A stretch of DNA of 64,000 bases, from positions 71,823 through 135,822 of the forward strand of contig JBFWOB010000009.1 in the NCBI GenBank assembly GCA_050250755.1, read 5' to 3'. The translations under genes and the position numbers were made by a program. The notes under the pieces are model-generated. The model did not search any database. It was given only the letters and a program-made list of their open reading frames with translations, and was not told the origin of the DNA. The number at the start of each line of letters is the position of its first letter. Position 1 is the first letter of the stretch. Positions 53,201-62,205 of this stretch are shown piece after piece. This DNA is from Ga0077555 sp050250755. Lineage in GTDB: Bacteria > Pseudomonadota > Alphaproteobacteria > Rhizobiales > Hyphomicrobiaceae.

Positions 53201-53826
53201 ATGGCGTTGCGCACGGTCTGGTCGAAAGCATGATCGTCTGCGAAACGGATCACCGTTGCGAGTGCACGGCCGAGAGTGTCCTCGGGCTTTGTATTGGCGA
53301 CATCGACTACGTAGGCCGTCGCTTCACGCACGAGGGTCGCCGTCATCTCCTCGTCGAGGATCGAGAAGCCCGGCGGCACACTTGCCTCGAGGGGAAAGCG
53401 TTGCAGCAATCGTTCGCAGAAAGCGTGGATCGTCTGCACCTTGAGGCCTCCAGGCGTCTCGATGGCGCGGGTGAAGAGGTCGCGCGCGCGCTCGAGCTCC
53501 GGCGTGGTGGGCGGCCGTTCCAGCAGAGTAGTCAGCGTCTCATGCAGGTCAGTTTCGTCGGCGGTTACCCATTTCGACAGCCGATCGAATACGCGCGACG
53601 ACATCTCCGCAGCCGCGGCTTTCGTGTAGGTGAGGCAGAGCAGGCGTTCCGGCGGCGTTCCGGCGACGAGCAGCCGCAGCACGCGGTTGGTCAGGACGTG
53701 CGTCTTGCCTGTGCCGGCGTTGGCTGAGACCCAGGCGGAGACGGATGGATTTGCCGCGCGCGCCTGTCGCTCCGATGTGGCTTTGAGCTCTTCGGCCAAG
53801 CCCGCCGGAAGGTGCGGTCTGCTCAT
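50242..53826 (-). CDS. addA: double-strand break repair helicase-nuclease AddA
   Basis: This 1194-residue UvrD-type helicase/nuclease is the catalytic partner of AddB in alphaproteobacterial RecBCD-like end processing. Walker A is SANAGTGKTHVLTNRVLRLL, followed by PERLLCLTYTKAAAAEMSSRV (motif Ia), HILVDEAQDTSPTQWRVVEAL (Walker B), VFAVGDEKQSIYGFQGA (motif III) and VMTVHGSKGLEAPIVILPD (motif V). The C-terminal nuclease motif VLIVDFKTNRPP (DxK) is intact. The ATG overlaps the addB stop by four bases. The length and the motif order are normal for the family. Confidence 0.96.
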   Translation of the reverse strand: MSRPHLPAGLAEELKATSERQARAANPSVSAWVSANAGTGKTHVLTNRVLRLLVAGTPPERLLCLTYTKAAAAEMSSRVFDRLSKWVTADETDLHETLTTLLERPPTTPELERARDLFTRAIETPGGLKVQTIHAFCERLLQRFPLEASVPPGFSILDEEMTATLVREATAYVVDVANTKPEDTLGRALATVIRFADDHAFDQTVRNAMAKWQWLEDASRMENGNAKGIDAAAVSYRHALGIGPDDTVDNLAARRVGVLKPVQLERIRDVLRTGSVSDEKLAVHAAAALSATAPGQRLFALSNLLLTSGGKPRERLMTKSLVAKYPDIAATLEGAQSQFVAISETVNALTVVDATVALMRLAHAAMQRYSDLKAQRAALDFDDLIRKTGLLLGGNDAQWVLFKLDGGLDHILVDEAQDTSPTQWRVVEALAKEFLSGAGARELDTQLPRTVFAVGDEKQSIYGFQGAAPKMFADMGRCFEAMAKNAQLDFAHVPLTLSFRTVSPVLEAVDRIFSDPGRRAGLSSTDIVPRHVAHRHGIGGLVELWDTEQTEKADPAPAWLPLDEVPQSAPAVRLAERIADTIAGWIATGERLASEDRPIDYGDILILVRRRKPFADLMVATLKKRGIPVAGADRLRLKQQLVVLDLLALADVLLLPEDDLSLAAVLKSPLFGLDDDDLFEIAPERRGSLWSALLNAAKTMPRFADAAEQLKRWRSRADIVPPYEFLVEVLVHDGMRARLLGRLGAEAADPLDELLAMALAYDEQAPPSLQGFVDWLRASEREIKRDMEHGRREVRVMTVHGSKGLEAPIVILPDTCAGVNGGRSGSLVNYDALELPEGVTGAPFLWPVKGSASVEAVGDARAAVSTKETEEHNRLLYVALTRPRDRLYVCGFETSKGRAAGCWYDAIEAGLRDVLVAAADAAGRPVRRLEAQQTSPLEKSRASAHAVVTPIAPPEWAMRKAPREPGVAVPLAPSRLAPLETDSEGDPVDTLRPVRRPDDPPAPSPSVFADGNRFLRGTVTHALLQHLPEIAPERREAAASAFVAERAAALSPRTRASIVAETLAVLSHPDFAAVFGPGSRAEIPIVAELTPPHGKGETVRLNGQIDRLVASDHEVLIVDFKTNRPPPTNPAHVADAYVLQLAAYRLAVRKVFPGRSVRAALLWTDGPSLMELPGDRLDDAANRLFLLGAANLDA

Positions 53827-56800
53827 GCGGCGTCTCCGCTCTCGTCATCGGTCGTCCATTCGCCAATGCGGGCGAGGTGGGCGTAGTCGTCATACGTGTA
53901 GTCGAAGCGCCTGCGGCGGAGGGCGGTGTAGGGCGTTTCTAGCTGGTCGAAGCGTGCGACGAGCGTTTTCAACTGCTCCAAGGTGTCGGCGGCCACTTCC
54001 GAAAGCGATTTTCCTTTTGCTATGATCGAACCTTCCGTGCCGGGCGGCTCGCCGCCGGTCGCGCGGATATAGCGCAAGCCCGTCACGATGCCCGTCTCGA
54101 CTTGCGGGAACACACCAGCCTCCGCCATTGCAGCTTCGAGAGGGAGCTGCGGAGCCTCACCTGCCAACACCTTGCCTGCCGCGGGAAGAGCGCCAGTCTT
54201 ATAGTCGGTGATGACGATGCCTTTGCCTGCAAGGTCGATGCGATCTGCTCTTGCGGTCAGCTCAAAGCGTCCGGCTGGCGCGTCGAACCCGAGCTTGCCG
54301 GCGATCTCCACGAGGCGATGCGAATCCGGCTCCCGGCGCCCTGCCTCGGTCTCGGCGAACCAGTGCGCGAAGCGTTCGAGGCGGGGCCGCCAGAACGCCC
54401 TGACACGCGGCTCGCGGCCGAGCGTACCGAGCACGTCGTCGGCAATCTCCATGAAGGCCGGGACAATATCGGCCGGCAGCGTGTCAGCATACCGTTTGGT
54501 AAAGCGCGCCAGCGTCTCGTGGACGATCTGACCCCGCTCCGAGGGACCTGGCTCCTGCCCAAGCGGCGGGAGTGCCTCGAGCTTCAGGATGCGCCGCGCA
54601 AAGATGGCGTAGGGGTTGGCAAGCCACGTCTCGACATCGGACACCGACGCACGTCGCGGGCGGCTCTCGACGGGCGGCTTGGGTTCTGGCTGCGAGACGG
54701 GCTGCATCTCAGCGGGCATATCGCGCGCGCGAGCCCAGGCCGCCCATGGCTTCGAGGCCGATGGGGCGAGCGCCGTGTCAAGGCCGAGACCGGCGAGAAG
54801 CGCATTGAGCCGCAATAGCCAACGCGACGGCACCATCGGTTCGCCAGACACCTTGTTCGCGCGTGTCAGATAAACCGTCTCGGCGCCGAGCAGAGTAACG
54901 ATGTCATGGGCGGAACGGCCGGTCTCTTCCTCCGGGCTCGGCAGGCCGAGATCGGCGCGCATCCCGCGGTTGAGCCATGGGCCGGGGTCTGACACTTTCG
55001 GCCAGACGCCCTCGTTGAGCGAACCGAGTACCACGACGTCGGGCTGGTGCAGACGCGCCTCGTAGGGCCCCCAGATGGAGAGGCGCGGATGGCGCGGCAC
55101 GCGCGTCCGGATGCTCTCGCTGCCAACGAGGGCGCGGAAGAAGTCGGGATAGTCGGCGATGCGCAGCGAGGGTTGTGTGATCGCGCCATTCATCAGCTTG
55201 GCGAGAAGCAGCGATGCGGCGGCGCCCTCGTCACGATCCCACAGCGGCGAGCTTTCGACCTCTCCCTCCTCTGCCACCTCGGCTGGCTTGGCGACGGCTT
55301 CCGCGACGGCGACGTGCGCTTGCACGATCTCGGCGAGTGGGTGTGTCGCGGCGTTCCCGGCGAGGGCGACGAGCGGTTCAAACGCAGTGCGAAGTCGAGT
55401 CACCAGATCATGCAGCTCTGCCCAGCTTTCGTCTTTGAGGCGCGTGACCGAGCGATGGCGCCTCGATCCCGATGCCGTTTCGATGCGCGCGCGATCAACG
55501 GCCTCATCGAGACTATCGAGTCCGCGGCCGAGATACATGGTGCGCAGAGCGGCCAGCTCGAGATTGCGAGCGGCGCGGCGCACATGGCCGGCGGTGAGGC
55601 CCAGACGGGTCAGCGGATGTTTCAGAAGCGCCATCAGCTCGGCAGGCGCGAAATTCGATTTGATCGCGCTAGCGACGAGGTCGAGGAAGGCGCCAGGCAC
55701 CGTCTTCGCGAAAGGCCGGCCGGCGGAGTCGTCAACCCGGATGCCCCAGCTTTCGAGGCGCGTTGCGACGCGACGCGCGAGCAGTCGATCGGGCGAAACC
55801 AGTGCCGCCGTCCGCCCCGGCGTTTCGAGCGCTTCGCGTAGGATGAGCGAAACGACTTCTGCCTCGTCCTCCGCGCTCGGAGTTTCGATCAGATGCACAT
55901 TGGCGAGCGCGCGGTGCATTGCATCTGTGTCGGCTTCCGACCGGAGCCTGCGCCAGCCCGCCATGGAGCCGGTCGGACGCATCATCTCGCTGACGATGAT
56001 GTTGCGGTCCCTGCGATCGGCGGGAAGCGCTGCGCCGGGCAGCTCCCGCACCTTTATGCGCGAAACGCCGAGTTGGTTGAGGACGTGCGCAAGTCCGTGC
56101 TGCGGGTGTTCGGGATGGTCCTTGGCGAGCATAGCGAAACGCTCGTCCTCGAGATGCAGATCGAGCCCCGGCAGAACGATCGCGCCGTTCGGAAGCTGCG
56201 CTACCGCACGTATCAGCTCGGCCGTCGCCGGCACCGATCCCGTTACGCCCGCAACAATGACGGGATGGGCAGGAGGCGTCGTCGCAAGCCGATGAGCTTC
56301 GGCCTTGATGAGACGGTTGCGACGGTTGGAGGGCGAAATAAGTGCCTGCTCGGTCAGGTATGCCGGCCAGAGCTCGGTCACGATTTTCAGGAACTCGATC
56401 GTCTGCTGCCAGTGCGCCGAGTATTCGGCCGGCACGAGCCCGATGAGCCCGTCGAGGGCAACGTCCTCCGTCTCGATCATGTCGATGAGGCGTGCAAGCT
56501 CAGCCGCGAGGCGAACGGCTTGCGCGGGCGTTGTGGCTCCGGCACCGCCAACGGGCAGCATGGTGGCGACATCCGGATTCGTGCCGGGGGGAGCAGTGCG
56601 CATCCGCCGTGACCAGAACAGCACGAGTTCGGTCAGCAGAAGCGTGCGCTCCAGTGGACCGATAGCGGGCGGAATGACAAGCTCATCCGCGCTCAGCCCA
56701 ATGGATGCGATCGCACTCTCGATCAGCCCCAGGTCTTCCTGTCCCTCAGCTATGGGGCGGATCGCGGGAAGAAGCATCGCATCCGCTCCGTCCGCAGCCG

Positions 56801-57005
56801 AAAGGAAACACTCCTGCAGTGTTCGTGCGGCGCGCCGGGTCGGCATGAGGATCGTCCAGGCGGGAAGGTCGAGCGGTGACGGCGGTTCGCCGCCGGCGAC
56901 AGGAAGGTTTCCCGAAAGGATCGCTTGAGCCAGCGCGGCGAGAAATGGTCGGCCGGGCGACACCGTAAAGATGTTCGCCGAATGCGCGGTTTCGTCGAGA
57001 CTCAT
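53823..57005 (-). CDS. addB: double-strand break repair protein AddB
   Basis: The 1060-residue second subunit of the AddAB nuclease starts with FTVSPGRPFLAALAQAIL, an inactive P-loop-like segment as usual in alphaproteobacterial AddB. A degenerate helicase body follows, with WTILMPTRRAARTLQECFL and VVLGSLNEGVWP. The C-terminal RecB-type nuclease domain retains GIVITDYKTGALPAAGK, with the DxK catalytic residues, followed by QLPLEAAMAEAG. With AddA it resects DNA ends for RecA loading. It overlaps the nucleotidyltransferase gene by four bases and addA by four. Confidence 0.95.
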   Translation of the reverse strand: MSLDETAHSANIFTVSPGRPFLAALAQAILSGNLPVAGGEPPSPLDLPAWTILMPTRRAARTLQECFLSAADGADAMLLPAIRPIAEGQEDLGLIESAIASIGLSADELVIPPAIGPLERTLLLTELVLFWSRRMRTAPPGTNPDVATMLPVGGAGATTPAQAVRLAAELARLIDMIETEDVALDGLIGLVPAEYSAHWQQTIEFLKIVTELWPAYLTEQALISPSNRRNRLIKAEAHRLATTPPAHPVIVAGVTGSVPATAELIRAVAQLPNGAIVLPGLDLHLEDERFAMLAKDHPEHPQHGLAHVLNQLGVSRIKVRELPGAALPADRRDRNIIVSEMMRPTGSMAGWRRLRSEADTDAMHRALANVHLIETPSAEDEAEVVSLILREALETPGRTAALVSPDRLLARRVATRLESWGIRVDDSAGRPFAKTVPGAFLDLVASAIKSNFAPAELMALLKHPLTRLGLTAGHVRRAARNLELAALRTMYLGRGLDSLDEAVDRARIETASGSRRHRSVTRLKDESWAELHDLVTRLRTAFEPLVALAGNAATHPLAEIVQAHVAVAEAVAKPAEVAEEGEVESSPLWDRDEGAAASLLLAKLMNGAITQPSLRIADYPDFFRALVGSESIRTRVPRHPRLSIWGPYEARLHQPDVVVLGSLNEGVWPKVSDPGPWLNRGMRADLGLPSPEEETGRSAHDIVTLLGAETVYLTRANKVSGEPMVPSRWLLRLNALLAGLGLDTALAPSASKPWAAWARARDMPAEMQPVSQPEPKPPVESRPRRASVSDVETWLANPYAIFARRILKLEALPPLGQEPGPSERGQIVHETLARFTKRYADTLPADIVPAFMEIADDVLGTLGREPRVRAFWRPRLERFAHWFAETEAGRREPDSHRLVEIAGKLGFDAPAGRFELTARADRIDLAGKGIVITDYKTGALPAAGKVLAGEAPQLPLEAAMAEAGVFPQVETGIVTGLRYIRATGGEPPGTEGSIIAKGKSLSEVAADTLEQLKTLVARFDQLETPYTALRRRRFDYTYDDYAHLARIGEWTTDDESGDAA

Positions 57006-57742
57006 GATGCGTTACCACCTTTGACCACGTGTCGCGCGAGCAGCGATTCCGCCGCCGCGAGCGCTGCCGGATCACCGACGTGCATCCATATGCCGGCGAG
57101 GGGGAGGCCATAGAGCCGTTGCTCTGTGAGCGCCCGGTCCCACACGCGATTGAGCGAGAAAGCACCCGCCGGCGCATCGCGCATCAGGCGCGGTGTCGCG
57201 ATGGAGACGCCGGCGAACACATAGTCGGCGGTCTCGCCTTTTGTCACACGCCGCACGCGGCCGTCTGGGTCGAGATGAAAGTCGCCTCTGCCGTCGTAGC
57301 CGAGGGAGGTCGCTCGATCGGCGAGAAGCAGCAGGCCGTCCATATGGCGTACGTCGAATGCGGCGGCGAGCGCTTCGAGGTTGATTACGCGATCCTCGAT
57401 CCAAACCGAGTCGGAGTTGTGCACGAGGAACGGCCGGTCCCCCAGAAGCGGTAGCGCCTTCGCGACGCCGCCACCTGTTTCGAGAAGCTCTCCGCGCTCG
57501 TCGGAAATGACGATTCGCGGCCGCGTGCGATCACGTAGGTGCAATTCGATCTGATCGGCGCGGTAATGCACGTTGACGATCGCCTCGGCGACACCCACCG
57601 CGGCAATGCGATCGAGCACGTGATCGAGAAGCGGGCGACCGGCAAGTTGCACCAAAGGCTTCGGCACGCGATCGGTGTGCAGCCGCATACGGGTGCCAAG
57701 ACCGGCGGCCAACACAAATGCCTTGTCGAGGCTGATACTCAT
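57002..57742 (-). CDS. MurU-like nucleotidyltransferase
   Basis: The 246-residue protein is a sugar-1-phosphate nucleotidyltransferase with the signature KAFVLAAGLGTRMRLHTDRVPKPLVQLAGRPLLDHVLDR, which contains the GxGTRM loop and the PKPL lysine. LETGGGVAKALPLLG and LVHNSDSVW (metal aspartate) follow. Length and segments match MurU, which makes UDP-MurNAc from MurNAc-1-phosphate in the fosfomycin-resistant recycling pathway. The partner kinase domain (AmgK-like) is encoded 50 bp upstream, as in known amgK-murU pairs. A general NDP-sugar role cannot be excluded. Confidence 0.85.
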   Translation of the reverse strand: MSISLDKAFVLAAGLGTRMRLHTDRVPKPLVQLAGRPLLDHVLDRIAAVGVAEAIVNVHYRADQIELHLRDRTRPRIVISDERGELLETGGGVAKALPLLGDRPFLVHNSDSVWIEDRVINLEALAAAFDVRHMDGLLLLADRATSLGYDGRGDFHLDPDGRVRRVTKGETADYVFAGVSIATPRLMRDAPAGAFSLNRVWDRALTEQRLYGLPLAGIWMHVGDPAALAAAESLLARHVVKGGNAS

Positions 57743-57792
57743 GTCGGCAGTGTCCCCCTGCCCGCGTGATGCGGCGCGATCGATCGCTTCGT

Positions 57793-59337
57793 TCAGGGCG
57801 TGATCGGCGCGCGGCGAATCTCTGCCGGAAAGTGATAATCATACCACGCGCGAAGTATAGCGAGATCGGGATGGGCGAGGTTGCGCTCGAGATAATCCCA
57901 CGTCCGCGGCATGTGGCGCAGATAACCAGGCTTGCCGTCCCGCCGCAGTAGCCGCACCCAAAGTCCGATCAGGCGCGTGTTACGTTGGGCCCCGAACGTG
58001 GCGTATGTCGCGCGAAATCGCTCCGCAGCGAAGTGCGGCTCGATCCGCGTGACCTCTTGAATGTAGCGATCCAGCTCCGCCGCTTCCAATGCCGCGGGCA
58101 CATCCACGCGCGCGTCTTGCAGGAGCGATACCAAGTCGAGCGCCCACGACTCGGCAAGTGCGTCCTGGAAATCGATCACAGCGACCTGCGAGCGCGGCGC
58201 GCGGTCCGGCAGCCAGAACAGGTTGGGCGAGTGGAAGTCGCGTAGGAACACACCGGGCGGTTCGTTCAGCAGCCGATCGATCAGTGGGGACCACAGGGCG
58301 CGGAACTCACGCCGCACGGCGTCGGGCGGCGCCTCGCCCTTCACCTCGGGCCAGTACCAGTCAAGGATCAGGTCGATCTCGATCTCGAGCGCAGCGCGGT
58401 CGAAGCGCGGCAGGCGATAGGTCGTGCCATCGGGAAGAGGCAGCGTCGAGGGCAGGGGCGATTGACGAAGCCGGATCAGGAGATCGACGGCCGCCGGCCA
58501 GATCTGATCCAGCGGCACGCCAACCTCGAGAGCGCGTCCGAAGGTCAGGTCGCCCAGATCTTCCAGCAGCAGGAGGCCGTGGTCGAGATCGGTCGCGTGG
58601 ATCGTGGGCGCCGGAGTACCTTTAGCGACCAGCGCACGCCCGATCGCGACGAATGGGCGAACGTCCTCGGCCAGATGCGCGATACGGCTATACGGCAAAC
58701 CGTTGGCGATGGGCGGCCCGTCCGGCATCCGAGGCGCATCCATGAGGACGTAGCTCGCATCGCGACCGTAGACGCGGGCGTAGGCCCGCGTGGAAGCATC
58801 GCCTTGGAGATAGGCGACGCGTTGAATACGTTCGCCAGACGGCATGGCGCTCGCGAGGAAATCATCGATCAACCGAAGCCGCGCGATCCGCGCTACCCAG
58901 CTTCCCGTCGCGTGCAGTGTCAGGGTGCGCTGGTCTGGCGCCGTCGCAGCGTCGAATGAGATCTCGAGCCGGTCGGCCGGCATCACATCCTCGGCGCGCT
59001 CCGGCCATTCGACAATCACCGCGCCATTGACCAGCGCATCCTCGAAACCGATCTCGGCGAGCTCGTCTGCATCAGCGATACGGTAGAGATCGAAATGAGC
59101 AAGGCCGAGACGCGAAGATTCGTAGGGCTGTACGATCGGAAACGTCGGACTCGGCACCTCGGCGTCCGCATCCGCAAGGAGTGCACGGATCAAAGCGCGG
59201 GCGAAGGTTGTCTTGCCAGCGCCGAGATCGCCTCTGAGGAGGATCACGTCGCCGATCCTCAACTTGAGCGCGATCAGCTCCGCCACACGCGTTACACTGG
59301 CGAGATCGAGCCCGGCCAGCCGCCAGGCGTCGCTCAT
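57793..59337 (-). CDS. TsaE-aminoglycoside phosphotransferase-like fusion protein
   Basis: The 514-residue protein joins two enzymes. Residues 1-150 form TsaE, the ATPase of tRNA t6A synthesis: ILLRGDLGAGKTTFARALIRAL (P-loop), EVPSPTFPIVQPYE and LAHFDLYRIADADELAEIG. Residues about 165-514 form an AmgK-like phosphotransferase with a Brenner-type FLRDFHSPNLFWLPD loop (catalytic Asp) and VAVIDFQDALAESWALDLVSLLQDAR (metal Asp). AmgK phosphorylates MurNAc/GlcNAc at the anomeric carbon for MurU, encoded next. The fusion is known from Hyphomicrobiales annotation. The ATG overlaps the divL stop by four bases. Confidence 0.92.
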   Translation of the reverse strand: MSDAWRLAGLDLASVTRVAELIALKLRIGDVILLRGDLGAGKTTFARALIRALLADADAEVPSPTFPIVQPYESSRLGLAHFDLYRIADADELAEIGFEDALVNGAVIVEWPERAEDVMPADRLEISFDAATAPDQRTLTLHATGSWVARIARLRLIDDFLASAMPSGERIQRVAYLQGDASTRAYARVYGRDASYVLMDAPRMPDGPPIANGLPYSRIAHLAEDVRPFVAIGRALVAKGTPAPTIHATDLDHGLLLLEDLGDLTFGRALEVGVPLDQIWPAAVDLLIRLRQSPLPSTLPLPDGTTYRLPRFDRAALEIEIDLILDWYWPEVKGEAPPDAVRREFRALWSPLIDRLLNEPPGVFLRDFHSPNLFWLPDRAPRSQVAVIDFQDALAESWALDLVSLLQDARVDVPAALEAAELDRYIQEVTRIEPHFAAERFRATYATFGAQRNTRLIGLWVRLLRRDGKPGYLRHMPRTWDYLERNLAHPDLAILRAWYDYHFPAEIRRAPITP

Positions 59338-61910
59338 GCGGTTTCCTTCCGGTCGCGCGCGGTGTCTTCCGGTGGGGCAGGCGGGCCTGCAGTGGGTAAG
59401 AGTACCGTGACCGTCGTACCGCGTCCGGGCTCCGAATCGAGCCGCAGGCTGCCGCCGTGCAATTCCACGAGGCTCTTGGCGACAGGCAGTCCGAGGCCCG
59501 CGCCACGATGCTTGGAGCCCTGGCTGCGCGAGACAAATCGCTCCAGCACCATGCGTTGCTGGTTCTTCGGTATGCCCACACCTTCGTCGCGAACTTTGAA
59601 CGCGATCATGTCCTGCTGACGCTCCGACACTACGCTGACGGTGCCATTCGGCGATGAGAAGCCGATGGCATTCGATAGGATATTATAGAAAATCTGGCGA
59701 ACGCGCGCCTCGTCCCCCACGATCGTATCGACATCCGGCGCAATCGTGACGTCGAGTGTGATGCGCGCGCGTGCGGCCCGATCGCGAACCGCGAGAAGGG
59801 CACCCTCGATAATAGGCTGCACCTTGACAGGCGCGACCTTCAGCTCGAGCGCGCCGGCGTCGATGTTGGCGAGGTCGAGGATGTCGTCGATGATCGACAG
59901 AAGCTGGCGTGACGAGGCTCCGACGTCGTTCAGGTATTCGCGCTGCTTTTCGTTGAGGGCGCCAGTGCGCGGGCTTTCCAGCAGCTCCGAGAAGCCGATG
60001 ATATTGGTGAGCGGGGTCCTCAGCTCGTAGGAGACGTGACTGATGAACTGGCTCTTGAGGCGGTCGGCGGCGACCAGAGCTTCGTTTCTCTCGAGCAACG
60101 CGCGCTCGTAGCGCTTCGAGTCCGTCACGTCTGCGAAGGAGACGAGCGTTCCGCCATCGGGAAGCGGAAGAGCGGCGAAATCAATCACGCACTGATCGCC
60201 GCGCGCGATCTGTCCTTCAATCGATTGGCGACTGTCGGAGATCGCGGTGACGACGTTGATGATTGCCCCCCAAGCTTCCGTGTCGCCACCAAACGCACGA
60301 CATTGCCGTGCGATCTCGTCGATGTGCAGCCCCTGAGCCAACGCCTGGGCCGAGAGTTTCCAGATGCGCTCGAACGCGTGATTCGACAATTTTAGTCGAC
60401 CATCCGTGCCAAACACGGCGACGCCTTCCTTGAGATGGTCGAGCGTTTCGCGCTGCACGTCGATCAGGGCGTTATAGCGGCTTTCGAGCCCGATCCGTTC
60501 AGTCACGTCGTCGAAGAATTGCGTGGAGCCGCCGTCTGGGCGCGGCTCGATGGTGAGATGGAGCGTGCGGCCGTCCGGCAGATACCAGCCCTCCTCGTGC
60601 ACGCTTTCGCCTCGTGCGGCGGCCAGAACACGCACCCTCCAGGTCCTGTAGTTGACGGTCTCGGATGCAATCGTCTCGCCCGAGCCGTCGAGCGCAGGTT
60701 CTGGGCGGCTGACGACCTCGGGCAACTTGCCCGCCTCGCGCAGCCGGTCGAGGACCTCGGCGTCAGTGGGGTTCGTGGCGAGCCAGGCGGGATCGAGCCC
60801 CCAGAGCTGTTGGTAGGCAGCATTGGCGAAGGACAGGTGGCGATCCGCACCGAAAATCGCGACCGCCGTTGCGACGCGGTCGAGAGTGCGGTCGTAGGCC
60901 ATGATCTGTCGGTCGAGCTCACCTCGCGCGCTTTCCGCGGCGGCAACGTCGATTGCCGCAATCGCCAGGGCTTCACCTTGGGGAAGGGCGACGACCTCAT
61001 GCGTGCGTCGCTCTCCGGCGATATTGAGCGGAAGACGCTTTTCGAAGGATTTGCCGTCGCGCGCGGCCAAGGCCAGTTCATCGCGTTGACGCGCTTCGAG
61101 AAGTTCGATCTGGCGCTCGCGAACCTCGACGTCGTCGGCCGCCTCGACCGCCTTGATATAAGCCCTGTTGACCCAAGCGATGCGGCCGTCGGCGCTGCGC
61201 AGCCAAACCGGCATCGGCAGAGCGTTCATAAGTGCGCGGGACAGCGAGATGTCACGGGCGAGCTGGCGATGCTGATCCATGATGCGCGCGAGATCGCGCC
61301 GCGATCCCGCGATGTCACGGAGGCGAAGAATGGCACGACTTCCCGCGACGCGCCCGTCGGCCTCGACATGGCCACCCGCAGCCGTGCGGATCAGCAGATT
61401 GAAAGGACGGCCCATCGCGAACAGCGTATCGAGCCCGGCTTTCAGGTCGTGTGCCCCCTGAGGTTCGAGCCATTGCCCGAAGCGGAGAAGCTGCTGAGGA
61501 TCGTCCGGTAGGCCCGGCACCGTCGAGAGCGTGTTGACGGCAATGCGGACCCTCTGGCCATGCTGCCAGTAGATCAGAACTTGCGGCTCGGCTTTGAGAA
61601 TGGCTTCGGCGGAGGCGAGATTGCGGCGCAATTCGGCGGCTTCGTCCTCGCGTCTCATTCCAATCCGCTGAGCCGCGCGCGTCGAGCGCCATAGAAGCGC
61701 GAGGGCCACCGCCATCGCACCGCTTGTCACGGCGAGTGCCAGCACGTGGGCGAGCTTCAGGCTCGCGGCACCGTTGGTGCTGCGGTCGGCGATGGCAGCG
61801 GTGAGCACGATGGCGCAAGCGATGCTGGCGACGAGCAGAAGCATGAGTTCCGCGCGCGCATTTACGCCCCGGTGCCCGGTTGCGCCTCCTGTCTCGCTCT
61901 TCGCCTGCAT
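59334..61910 (-). CDS. divL: DivL-like PAS sensor kinase with Tyr at the phospho-acceptor site
   Basis: The protein has about 858 residues. Two N-terminal transmembrane helices (about 22-40 and 53-73) precede several PAS-type sensor domains. The dimerisation helix follows with FISHVSYELRTPLTNIIGFSELL, then the HATPase domain with NILSNAIGFS (N box), VRDEGVGIP (G1) and GAGLGLPVAKSLVELHGG (G2). The residue that is histidine in SHELRTPL kinases is Tyr628 here (codon at 60027-60029), as in Caulobacter DivL, which modulates CckA in the CtrA pathway. ATG 61910 is preferred; the frame extends to 62003 without a ribosome binding site. It leads the tsaE-murU-addBA operon. Confidence 0.9.
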   Translation of the reverse strand: MQAKSETGGATGHRGVNARAELMLLLVASIACAIVLTAAIADRSTNGAASLKLAHVLALAVTSGAMAVALALLWRSTRAAQRIGMRREDEAAELRRNLASAEAILKAEPQVLIYWQHGQRVRIAVNTLSTVPGLPDDPQQLLRFGQWLEPQGAHDLKAGLDTLFAMGRPFNLLIRTAAGGHVEADGRVAGSRAILRLRDIAGSRRDLARIMDQHRQLARDISLSRALMNALPMPVWLRSADGRIAWVNRAYIKAVEAADDVEVRERQIELLEARQRDELALAARDGKSFEKRLPLNIAGERRTHEVVALPQGEALAIAAIDVAAAESARGELDRQIMAYDRTLDRVATAVAIFGADRHLSFANAAYQQLWGLDPAWLATNPTDAEVLDRLREAGKLPEVVSRPEPALDGSGETIASETVNYRTWRVRVLAAARGESVHEEGWYLPDGRTLHLTIEPRPDGGSTQFFDDVTERIGLESRYNALIDVQRETLDHLKEGVAVFGTDGRLKLSNHAFERIWKLSAQALAQGLHIDEIARQCRAFGGDTEAWGAIINVVTAISDSRQSIEGQIARGDQCVIDFAALPLPDGGTLVSFADVTDSKRYERALLERNEALVAADRLKSQFISHVSYELRTPLTNIIGFSELLESPRTGALNEKQREYLNDVGASSRQLLSIIDDILDLANIDAGALELKVAPVKVQPIIEGALLAVRDRAARARITLDVTIAPDVDTIVGDEARVRQIFYNILSNAIGFSSPNGTVSVVSERQQDMIAFKVRDEGVGIPKNQQRMVLERFVSRSQGSKHRGAGLGLPVAKSLVELHGGSLRLDSEPGRGTTVTVLLPTAGPPAPPEDTARDRKETA

Positions 61911-62148
61911 ACCGTCCCACGAAAGACCAGCCGACTCTGTGGCGGACCGACGCGAGACATGACAAGCCAACAGAGGGCCGGAGCCGCCCCGGCTCCGAAT
62001 CATTAACAGTTCGTTAAGGACTATGCGGAGGCGCTGCCCCGCTGGCTAGCCGCGACGACGGTCGGGCAGCGTGTCGGTCACAGGCTGTGGCCGCAATGCG
62101 TCGCGGCTATCGGTCCGCCCGCCATAAGCCGCAATGATGCAGAGCGGA

Positions 62149-62196
62149 CAGCGCCGGCCAACATGCAGGATGAGCCCCACAATGTGGTCGGCGCTG
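62149..62196 (-). terminator. possible terminator after sahH
   Basis: CAGCGCCG (62149-62156) and CGGCGCTG (62189-62196) are exact inverted repeats, with partial extra pairing inside (CCAACA/TGTGGT). They start about 10 bp after the sahH stop codon. The long loop and lack of a T-tract keep confidence low. Confidence 0.35.
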
Positions 62197-62205
62197 GCGG
62201 CCTTA

